DNA of 5,317 nt, taken from the NCBI GenBank assembly GCA_017538685.1, contig JAFYIK010000171.1, positions 1 through 5,317 on the forward strand. The letters run 5' to 3'. Position 1 is the stretch's first letter; every line of letters starts with the position of its first letter. Shown in pieces: positions 1-5,317 of the stretch. Source of the stretch: Bacteroidales bacterium. GTDB lineage: Bacteria > Bacteroidota > Bacteroidia > Bacteroidales > UBA932. Under the pieces are notes generated by a model that worked only from the letters and a program-made list of their open reading frames with translations, did not search any database and had not been told where the DNA came from. A program made the translations under genes and the position numbers.

Positions 1-1484
1 AGGTTCTTGTCCACCTGGATAGTGAAGTCGGACGCCTGGTCCTTGGTGGTCTCGTCGTCCTCGAACTCGTAGTAGAAGTCGTAGCAGGAATTCTCCGGAG
101 TGGCAAAGCCGATGAAGAACGCGACCCTCATTCCGGTCTGCTTCTCGGCCTTATGCACCGCGTCGATAAACTGCTTTTCGTAGAGCTTCTCTCCAGTGAT
201 GCTGACTATGCCGTTTATCTTCTGCACCATATGGATCTTCGGGGTGGTCTTATAGAAGCCGCCGACCTCCACCATATCGTGCATATTATAGCGGTAAAGT
301 CCTGAGAATGTGGTCACATAGATGCAGTACCTAACGCCTTTCTTCAGCTCGTGCAGACGATAGAAACGAGGGTGTTCGCTGTCCATATCGCTCTCTTCCA
401 CGAACTCGTAGTAGTTCATATTCGGGAAGAGGACGGTGTCTATGGAGTCGTCCAGCACTATGCCGAAACGGCACTCCGAAGCGATGAATCCCAGCTCCTG
501 GTAGTAGGCCTTTTCAGGCAGCATCGCAGCCACTTTATCGGAAGCGATCTTGGTATTACCGCACTTCCAGCTGCTGACGAACTCCAGGTTCGGCCAGAAA
601 TCCTTGAACTGCGGCTCGGGATGATCTTCGAGAACCTTGCGCAGGAACGCCGCTCTTTCCGGATCAGGCTTTATGACGTGCATCAGTTCTTCGCGCACTG
701 CCTCCGGAATGTCGTATTTATCGGAGATAGTCCCCTTCTCTATGTCCTCTATGTACTCCGCGAAATGGTCTGCCGCGGATTTTGCGAACTCGAGCATAGT
801 CGAAGGGTTTGCAGTCGCGAACATAGTCACGTCCTCGGCCACACCCAGCCTCATCATAGTGTAGTAACGGGCAGTGTAATCCGGAATGTCGTTAATGCAG
901 TCGGGGAAAGCATATTTCTTGCGTATCATTCCCGGGATCTTCTTCACGAGAAGGCCGGACACCGCGCCGCAGATAGTTCCGTCAGGAGCATAGCTTTCCA
1001 CCACCTTGCTGGTGCTCTGGAAGACCTTTCCGTCTATCCATTTGTGGCGGTGCAGATACATATTGTGCATCCAGAGTTTGGACATCCTGCTGTAGACCGT
1101 GCGGAGATACTTCGCGGACATAGGCAGGTATTTCGGCTTCGCAGTGGTGCCGGAGGTGGTGGCGTACATCAGCGGCTTGCCGGGAATCAGCACGTCCGCC
1201 TCGCCCTGCATATGGCGGTCCACGTAGGGCCTCAGGGACTCATAGTCCGCAGCGTCCACGGCGTGCTCGTAGATACGGAAGAGCTGGTCCGCATTGCGGG
1301 CCCAGAGGAGCTTCGAGAAGTGGTGGTCTTTGCCGAAGGCCGTGCCTGCGTTTTCCTTAAGGATCCTGCGCAGGGTCCAGGCGCTCGTCTGCTTGGGATG
1401 ACGGCTGGCGTAGAGCAGGCCTATCCTGACCGGGATGGATGTTACGGCGACCGCGAGATTCGCGATTATGCTTACAAGGTTCAT
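1..1484 (-). CDS. GH3-family acyl-adenylating / acyl-acid amido synthetase-like protein (C-terminus cut off by window)
   Basis: Translating the minus strand from the ATG at 1484 gives 494 complete codons with no stop, running off the left edge. The protein matches the GH3 family (named after plant auxin-responsive GH3), members of the ANL adenylating superfamily. The plant enzymes activate a carboxylic acid with ATP and join it to an amino acid; substrates of bacterial members are largely unknown. Visible motifs are the phosphate-binding loop TSGTT at about residues 110-114, ASE at 335-337, the GLYRYNMHD block at 395-403 and ITGEKLYE at 429-436, whose Lys433 is the likely C-terminal-domain lysine. 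The usual YRxxGD glycine is replaced by His402, which I believe is typical of a bacterial sub-type with an N-x-x-D form here. An in-frame TAG at 1515-1517 and no other in-frame start make ATG 1484 the best start. It sits 33 nt after the hydrolase gene, so it is probably last or late in the operon. No Shine-Dalgarno is visible. The family call is firm; the substrate is unknown. Confidence 0.9.
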   Translation of the reverse strand, partial: MNLVSIIANLAVAVTSIPVRIGLLYASRHPKQTSAWTLRRILKENAGTAFGKDHHFSKLLWARNADQLFRIYEHAVDAADYESLRPYVDRHMQGEADVLIPGKPLMYATTSGTTAKPKYLPMSAKYLRTVYSRMSKLWMHNMYLHRHKWIDGKVFQSTSKVVESYAPDGTICGAVSGLLVKKIPGMIRKKYAFPDCINDIPDYTARYYTMMRLGVAEDVTMFATANPSTMLEFAKSAADHFAEYIEDIEKGTISDKYDIPEAVREELMHVIKPDPERAAFLRKVLEDHPEPQFKDFWPNLEFVSSWKCGNTKIASDKVAAMLPEKAYYQELGFIASECRFGIVLDDSIDTVLFPNMNYYEFVEESDMDSEHPRFYRLHELKKGVRYCIYVTTFSGLYRYNMHDMVEVGGFYKTTPKIHMVQKINGIVSITGEKLYEKQFIDAVHKAEKQTGMRVAFFIGFATPENSCYDFYYEFEDDETTKDQASDFTIQVDKN

Positions 1485-1517
1485 ATAGGTTTCAGTACTA
1501 ACTAACGGGAAATTCTA

Positions 1518-2474
1518 TCAATAAACGTGCCCTTCCAGGAACTTCCGGACCACGGCCGTGTATTCGGCGGGATGGTCCACATAGGACAGGCCGTGCTTGC
1601 TGCCGGGCGCGAGCCACATCTCTTTGTAGCCCTGCTGCTTCGCGTCGTAGCAGCGGTAGACCATCTCGGTGGGGACGAAGTCGTCCGCGTCGCCGTGGAT
1701 GAAGAGCATAGGAAGGGTCGATTTCGCAAGCTGGTCCAGCGAGGAAGCTTCCTTGAAGCCCCAGCCGTAGCGGACCTTGGTCATCGAGCTGCCCATCAGG
1801 AAGATCAGCTTCGAGAAGTGCATCTGGTCGAACGAAAGGGCGAACTGGTCCCAGACGCTGGTGTAGCCGCAATCGTCGATTATCGCCCGCACATACGGCG
1901 GCAGGTCGTCGCCCGAGGCCATCATCACCGTGGCTCCGCCCATCGAAATGCCGTGGTAGACCTGCAGGGTGTCGCCGAACAGGTCGTGGCCTAGGGCGCT
2001 CCATTTCTCGAGGTTGAAGCGGTCGAACCAGCCCATCTGTGCGGCTTCGCCTTCGCTGCGGAAGTGGCCGTGGTGGGTCGGCAAGACTATGTTGAAGCCA
2101 AGCGAGTCGCGGAACATACGCGCTATGTGCGTCATTCCGAGCGCGGAAGAGGTGTAGCCGTGGGCTATGACCGCCGTACGCTTCGAGGGCGTCGGAGCCG
2201 CGCAGTAATAGCCCTGCAGGCGGTATTTGCCCTGATAGTCGAGGATGGTGGTGTCGTGCATCTGTCCGGTCTGCACGAGCTCGTCGAACCACTCCGTGGT
2301 GTGGAAGATAGTGTCCATCCAGGCCATCTCGCCGCTGAGGTCTTTGTTCCGGACTCCCCTCTCCGGCTGAAGGCTGAACTTCACTAGCTGCTCGGAAATC
2401 ACCAGGCACACCACAAACTGCAGCACGACGATGCACCCGAGCACGATAAGGATTATCTTCCAACGCTTTTTCAT
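1518..2474 (-). CDS. Membrane-anchored alpha/beta hydrolase (serine hydrolase)
   Basis: This 318-residue protein has a strongly positive N-terminus (MKKRWK) followed by one hydrophobic helix at about residues 7-26. That predicts a signal anchor with the catalytic domain outside the cytoplasm. The rest is a classical alpha/beta hydrolase: an oxyanion-hole HGY at 105-107, nucleophile elbow GISMGG at 175-180 with Ser177, an HGDADDFVP block at 260-268 whose Asp264 is the likely acid, and His294 in KHG as the likely base. The triad is complete, so it should be an active esterase, lipase or peptidase-like enzyme, but the sequence does not tell the substrate. Its ATG overlaps the TGA of the upstream aminotransferase gene (ATGA, 2471-2474), implying coupled translation. 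Cys14 follows V-L-G and faintly resembles a lipobox, but it lies inside the hydrophobic helix with no preceding h-region, so lipoprotein processing is unlikely. Confidence 0.9.
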   Translation of the reverse strand: MKKRWKIILIVLGCIVVLQFVVCLVISEQLVKFSLQPERGVRNKDLSGEMAWMDTIFHTTEWFDELVQTGQMHDTTILDYQGKYRLQGYYCAAPTPSKRTAVIAHGYTSSALGMTHIARMFRDSLGFNIVLPTHHGHFRSEGEAAQMGWFDRFNLEKWSALGHDLFGDTLQVYHGISMGGATVMMASGDDLPPYVRAIIDDCGYTSVWDQFALSFDQMHFSKLIFLMGSSMTKVRYGWGFKEASSLDQLAKSTLPMLFIHGDADDFVPTEMVYRCYDAKQQGYKEMWLAPGSKHGLSYVDHPAEYTAVVRKFLEGHVY

Positions 2475-3670
2475 ACCGCTAATATAGCAATAATTCGGTT
2501 AAGCGCTTCTTTTAGCAGGGAACGCGGGCAGGCGAGGTTGATGCGGATATAGCCGTCGGAGCCGTACATACGGCCGGAATTGACCCAGACCTGCGCTTCG
2601 CGAAGGAGCTTGATTTCCAGATCGTCCGCACTGATTCCCAAAGGAGTAATATATATCCAGGCCAGGTAAGTGCCTTCAAGCACGCACACCGGCAACTGGG
2701 GCAGACGCTCGCTCAGCATCGAACGCAGCAACTCGTAGTTGCCCTGGATGTATGCGTTCATCTCCGCCAGCCAGCGTGCGCCCTCAGGCGAATAGCAGGC
2801 TTCAAGACCAGCCGGTCCGAAGACATTCAAGCCGCATATCTCGTTCACGTTGATTGCCTTATCCACCATCGCTCTCCAATCCTCGCGCTTGCAGAACAGG
2901 AACGATGTGTGAAGCCCTGCCACGTTGAACGACTTGGAGTGCGAACTGAGAGTAACCGAGCCCTCCAGAAACTCCGGTCCCAAAGAGGCAAACGGGGTGA
3001 AAGTATGCCCCTCACCTACTATCTCGCAGTGTATCTCGTCCGAGATGACGGTAACCCTATGCCGCAGCGCAATCTCCCCCACTCGCCGCAACTCATCTGC
3101 GGTCCATACGCGCCCGGCAGGGTTGTGGGGATTGCAGAGCAGCAACACCTTGTTCGAAGGGTCGGCGCAAGCGCGCTCAATGCCGGCATAGTCATATTCA
3201 TAGGTAAACTGCCCGTCCGGCAAGTCGCGCCGCAGCAGCGGCACATCCACCAGCTTGCTATCGTTGTTGCGGACGGACGAGAAGAAGCAGTTGTACGAGG
3301 GCGACTGGATGATCACGCCCTCGCCCGGCTTGGCAAATGCCTTGATAACGGCCGACAGGGCCGGCACCACGCCCGGGGTGTGCAATATCCACTCACGCTG
3401 CACGGACAGCCCGTGACGGGTCGCCCACCAGCGGATAATTGCCGAATAGAAGGTGTCCGGCGCGCATTCATAGCCGAACACGCCGTGGTCCAGACGCTTC
3501 TGCAAGGCCTCCCGGATGAACTGCGGCGCTTCGAAGTCCATATCCGCCACCCATAGCGGTATCAGCCTCTCCCGCTGCTCGTCCGTCAATTGAACTCCCA
3601 TCGGGAGCTTCGCATCCCATTTCACGCAGCCGCTTCCCTTGCGGCAAACGATCTTATCGAAATTATACAT
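2471..3670 (-). CDS. patB: MalY/PatB-type PLP-dependent aminotransferase / cystathionine beta-lyase
   Basis: This is a 399-residue fold-type I PLP enzyme of the MalY/PatB subfamily. Members cleave the C-S bond of cystathionine or cysteine conjugates, giving a thiol, pyruvate and ammonia; some act as aminotransferases. Diagnostic blocks are LWVADMDF at 39-46, NPHNPAGRVW at 180-189, SDEIH at 210-214 (Asp211 pairs with the PLP ring nitrogen), SHSKSFN at 243-249 with Schiff-base Lys246, and RINLA at 376-380 with the substrate-carboxylate Arg376. Length is normal for the family and all key residues are present. The same frame is open upstream to an ATG at 3784, but that would overlap the deformylase gene by about 110 nt and add a tail foreign to the family. 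ATG 3670, 4 nt after the deformylase stop, gives a typical MalY start (MYNFDKI). Its stop overlaps the hydrolase start by 4 nt. Exact activity (methionine biosynthesis versus cysteine-conjugate breakdown) cannot be told from sequence. Confidence 0.93.
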   Translation of the reverse strand: MYNFDKIVCRKGSGCVKWDAKLPMGVQLTDEQRERLIPLWVADMDFEAPQFIREALQKRLDHGVFGYECAPDTFYSAIIRWWATRHGLSVQREWILHTPGVVPALSAVIKAFAKPGEGVIIQSPSYNCFFSSVRNNDSKLVDVPLLRRDLPDGQFTYEYDYAGIERACADPSNKVLLLCNPHNPAGRVWTADELRRVGEIALRHRVTVISDEIHCEIVGEGHTFTPFASLGPEFLEGSVTLSSHSKSFNVAGLHTSFLFCKREDWRAMVDKAINVNEICGLNVFGPAGLEACYSPEGARWLAEMNAYIQGNYELLRSMLSERLPQLPVCVLEGTYLAWIYITPLGISADDLEIKLLREAQVWVNSGRMYGSDGYIRINLACPRSLLKEALNRIIAILAV

Positions 3671-3674
3671 AATA

Positions 3675-4379
3675 TTATCTCGGCCACCAGTCGGGCTTTG
3701 AGTAATCGAAGCCCTCACGTTCCCTGGCCCAGGCTTCATTGAAGAAGACAGAGTCTGCTCGGTCAGTATAAAGAATCCCTTCAAGGTGGTCTATCTCGTG
3801 CTGGAAAATGCGGGCTGTGTAACCGCCTATCTTCTCGGAGACGACTTTACGCTCGCGGGGGCGAACCCCGTAAGGCAGATAAGAGACGGCAACCGAGTCG
3901 TAGCGCGCTACGCGTCCGCGCATAGCCGGTACGGAAAGGCATCCTTCGTAGCCGGTGACCTTCTCTCCCCAGAGCCTGTCTATGTGTATGTTCAGATAGA
4001 CCTCGAACGGCTCCCCTTCCTTATCCAGTCTCTGCACGCAGATAATTCTCTTATTCACTCCAACCTGCGGTGCAGCGATTCCCACTCCGCCCTGCGAGGG
4101 ATGCTGCACGGTGTAAAGCATCTTCGCGACCAGATCGGGCAAAAGCACCGACTTAAGTTCCTTCTCCGAAAGATCCGAGCTCGGCGTCTGAAGGACCACG
4201 TTGTCCTTACCCGATTCGCACACATACATCAGCGAATCCGACTGTCTGATTATCGCCCTCTCCAGGCGTGAGAACACATTGCTTTTCTCATAAAGCATCC
4301 TGTACGTTCCCCAAAACGCCAGCACAAGCGCTATCGTGACGAAAGTCATCAGAAGAAACGGGTGTCTTACTTCATCCAT
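3675..4379 (-). CDS. def: Peptide deformylase with N-terminal membrane anchor
   Basis: Peptide deformylase removes the formyl group from the initiator methionine of new proteins. All three family motifs are intact: motif I GVGIAAPQ at 98-105, motif II EGCLS at 145-149 and motif III QHEIDH at 193-198. Metal ligands are Cys147, His194 and His198, and the catalytic acid is Glu195. At 234 residues it is longer than the usual roughly 165-190. The extra length is mostly an N-terminal extension with a hydrophobic helix at about residues 8-26, flanked on its C-terminal side by Arg27, Lys32, Arg38, Arg41 and Arg45. The positive-inside rule therefore suggests a cytoplasmic catalytic domain tethered to the inner membrane, but this is inference and a periplasmic form cannot be excluded. 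There is no lipobox. The start ATG lies 1 nt after the yqaA stop (TGATATG), and the gene ends 4 nt before patB. It may be a second deformylase beside a soluble housekeeping copy elsewhere; this window cannot show that. Confidence 0.92.
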   Translation of the reverse strand: MDEVRHPFLLMTFVTIALVLAFWGTYRMLYEKSNVFSRLERAIIRQSDSLMYVCESGKDNVVLQTPSSDLSEKELKSVLLPDLVAKMLYTVQHPSQGGVGIAAPQVGVNKRIICVQRLDKEGEPFEVYLNIHIDRLWGEKVTGYEGCLSVPAMRGRVARYDSVAVSYLPYGVRPRERKVVSEKIGGYTARIFQHEIDHLEGILYTDRADSVFFNEAWAREREGFDYSKPDWWPR

Positions 4380-4380
4380 A

Positions 4381-4812
4381 TCAAGTCAATATAAGGGTCC
4401 ATACTGAGAATCTGACGGCGATTCCTATAAAGATCATCAGGCAGGTCAGGAACTGCGGAGCTTTGTAGAATCCCAGGGCAATCAGCAGCGGTTTCCCCAC
4501 GAACGGCACCCAGCCGATAAGCCCCGCAAAGGGACCATACTTCCTCACGTTCTTCTGCTGCTCCTGGACCTTTTCTTGCGACACCCGGAAGACCTTCTCT
4601 ATCCATTCCGTCTTCCCCGCCCTTCCCACATAGTATGTGGTAATGGTCCCCAGCGTATTCCCCACCACAGCCACTATCAGGCAGGCCATCCACTTCTCCG
4701 ACATCGCCGCCAGGATCGCCACATACAGCACATCCGAGCTGAACGGCACCACCGTTCCCGCCAGAAATGTCCCGAGGAAAAGACCCAATAATCCCAAATT
4801 CACCAGATCCAT
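4381..4812 (-). CDS. yqaA: YqaA-type (DedA/VTT-like) inner-membrane protein
   Basis: This is a 143-residue hydrophobic protein matching the short YqaA group of the DedA-like (SNARE-associated, VTT) membrane proteins; E. coli YqaA is also about 142 residues. Visible features are a first hydrophobic re-entrant or helical stretch at about 5-25 containing FLAGTVVPFSSD, a helix at about 41-61 ending in GNTLGTITTYYVGR (51-64), a charged loop at about 66-92, the WVPFVGKP block at 101-108, and a last helix at about 120-142 with the family-conserved Arg134. DedA-family members are linked to lipid-carrier or phospholipid flipping and membrane homeostasis; the role of the YqaA branch itself is not settled. 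It is the first intact gene of the block, 56 nt downstream of the broken ORF6N gene, with a candidate promoter just in front. The ATG at 4812 agrees with the usual family start. No Shine-Dalgarno is visible. Confidence 0.88.
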   Translation of the reverse strand: MDLVNLGLLGLFLGTFLAGTVVPFSSDVLYVAILAAMSEKWMACLIVAVVGNTLGTITTYYVGRAGKTEWIEKVFRVSQEKVQEQQKNVRKYGPFAGLIGWVPFVGKPLLIALGFYKAPQFLTCLMIFIGIAVRFSVWTLILT

Positions 4813-4840
4813 ACAGTTACAAAGATACTAAAACAACTGT
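4813..4840. repeat. Short inverted repeat (ACAGTT / AACTGT) flanking the -7 box
   Basis: ACAGTT at 4813-4818 and its exact reverse complement AACTGT at 4835-4840 are separated by 16 nt that contain the candidate -7 box. The arrangement could be an operator for a dimeric regulator. However, six paired bases with a free spacer can arise by chance in an AT-rich gap, and the arms do not extend further. It has no U-tract and a weak stem, so it is not a terminator. Confidence 0.2.
4820..4827 (-). promoter_or_regulatory. Candidate Bacteroidota -7 promoter element (TATCTTTG) for the yqaA operon
   Basis: The minus strand reads TATCTTTG, an exact match to the Bacteroidota -7 consensus TAnnTTTG, lying 7 nt before the yqaA ATG. 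A -33 TTTG at the usual 19-21 nt upstream is not present; only a weak GTTA-like stretch lies near there. If used, transcription would start at or within a few bases of the ATG, giving a leaderless or nearly leaderless message. This is the only promoter-like site seen ahead of the five tightly packed genes. Confidence 0.4.
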
Positions 4841-4868
4841 CATTCATAACCTGATCGGGAATCTTTCT

Positions 4869-5317
4869 TCAAATTCTTGAAAGTAGATCATTGGGATCTG
4901 TCTCCGACATAATGGATACCGCAAACCATTTCTTCCCGAGGTCTTTAAGGGAAGCTCCGATGAGATATACCTGATTGTCCAGAATCAGGAAACGATCGTG
5001 GGATTTCTTAAACTCTATCACGTCAATGGTCGCTGAGACTCCGGCCACCCGCTTATCCAGCATAGTCAAGACGGTATCATCCACGTAATTGTCGATAAGG
5101 ACGCATAATCTGTTTGTTAACCTCAATCGCTTCTTTTGAAGTTAAGACACTACTTAGCATCGCAACGCCTAATTCAGTAAAAGCAAAAGGTAACGATCTG
5201 CGACCGCCCCAACTTGCGGTCACATTTTGTGACCTCAAGATTGAGAATTCTTCAGAGGTAAGTATGAACATCTCGTAATGTATAAATCATTTGCTCTATA
5301 GGCCGAGACGGTTCTAA
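4869..5317 (-). pseudogene. ORF6N-domain / PLD-like protein gene, broken by three internal deletions (5' end may lie outside window)
   Basis: Pieces of one protein family appear in order in three reading frames. At 5317-5264 the frame reads ...[13 protein letters not shown], the usual N-terminus of ORF6N proteins. At 5271-5077 another frame reads [35 protein letters not shown] and ends MRPYRQLRG, the second half of the ORF6N domain. From about 5105 to 4869 a third frame reads [26 protein letters not shown] (an HxRxxxxD, PLD-like motif), IGASLKDLGKKWFA and ends NDLLSRI, the normal C-terminus. From memory of the family, intact members are about 300 residues. Missing here are roughly 33 residues at the first join, 80-100 at the second and 20-25 at the third, which stays in frame. 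ORF6N is a domain of phage and mobile-element proteins thought to bind DNA; the function of the ORF6N-PLD combination is not established. The region is about 42% GC in sampled rows against about 60% in the neighbouring block, suggesting horizontal origin. Products of the leftover ORFs (64 and 85 residues) are unlikely to work. Confidence 0.85.

Noticed and set aside
351..1505. A 384-codon open frame on the plus strand opposite the GH3 gene
   Set aside because: Its translation is rich in His, Arg and Val with no family-like motifs, while the opposite strand gives a clear GH3 protein. It is an antisense shadow caused by codon bias.
1550..1610. The possibility that the hydrolase and GH3 genes are separated by a terminator or promoter around 1485-1517
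   Set aside because: The 33-nt gap holds no hairpin with a T-tract and no TAnnTTTG box; read-through is the simpler reading.
1498..2463. A 321-codon minus-strand frame overlapping the hydrolase gene, slightly longer than the hydrolase itself
   Set aside because: The translation is Arg/Pro-rich and low in complexity, with no motifs. The overlapping frame has a full hydrolase triad and a coupled start.
2909..3556. A 215-codon plus-strand frame opposite patB
   Set aside because: No recognisable domain, and it lies wholly inside a well-supported gene on the other strand.
3671..3784. Upstream extension of patB to the ATG at 3784
   Set aside because: It would overlap the deformylase gene by about 110 nt and add 38 residues not expected in MalY/PatB proteins; ATG 3670 gives the usual N-terminus.
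4845..4862. A near-palindrome around CCTGATCGGG in the gap before yqaA as a terminator for the ORF6N gene
   Set aside because: The pairing is about five bases with no loop and one wobble, and no T-tract follows on the minus strand.
5272..5298. A simple CGA-to-TGA nonsense mutation (K-stop-F before MFILT) as the cause of the broken ORF6N gene
   Set aside because: The codons before MFILT do not otherwise match the family in that frame, whereas the next frame gives [12 protein letters not shown], the true N-terminal block. A deletion explains this better.

Overview
The window looks like a piece of chromosome from a Bacteroidota species, most likely an uncultured gut-type Bacteroidales. This placement is inferred from several signs. 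None of the intact genes has a clear Shine-Dalgarno sequence. The only recognisable promoter element is a Bacteroidota-type TAnnTTTG -7 box. The protein set (GH3-family enzyme, MalY/PatB aminotransferase, membrane-anchored deformylase, ORF6N protein) fits that phylum. A sampled row of the main block is about 60% GC, yet ATA is used often for isoleucine (at least eleven times in the GH3 gene).

Every gene lies on the minus strand, so the transcription order runs right to left. At the right edge (about 4869-5317) are the remains of an ORF6N-domain plus PLD-like gene, broken by three internal deletions. It is clearly more AT-rich than the rest: four sampled 60-base rows average about 42% GC. After a 56-base gap holding a candidate promoter come five tightly packed, apparently intact genes: a YqaA-type (DedA-like) membrane protein (4381-4812), a peptide deformylase with an N-terminal membrane anchor (3675-4379), a MalY/PatB-type PLP C-S lyase or aminotransferase (2471-3670), a membrane-anchored alpha/beta hydrolase (1518-2474), and a GH3-family acyl-adenylating enzyme (1-1484) that runs off the left edge. 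Junctions in transcription order are 1 nt, 4 nt, a 4-nt ATGA overlap, and 33 nt, so a single operon is very likely.

How the operon products work together is not obvious. Three of the five are predicted membrane or membrane-tethered proteins. Two act on methionine-related or amino-acid chemistry (deformylase, PatB). The last two (hydrolase, GH3) could in principle cleave and form ester or amide bonds, but this is only inference. There is no gene-free stretch over 300 bases. I saw no tRNA, rRNA, CRISPR array, insertion sequence or convincing terminator. The most unusual items are the multiply deleted ORF6N/PLD pseudogene, with an 8-base microhomology at one junction, and the membrane-anchored deformylase.
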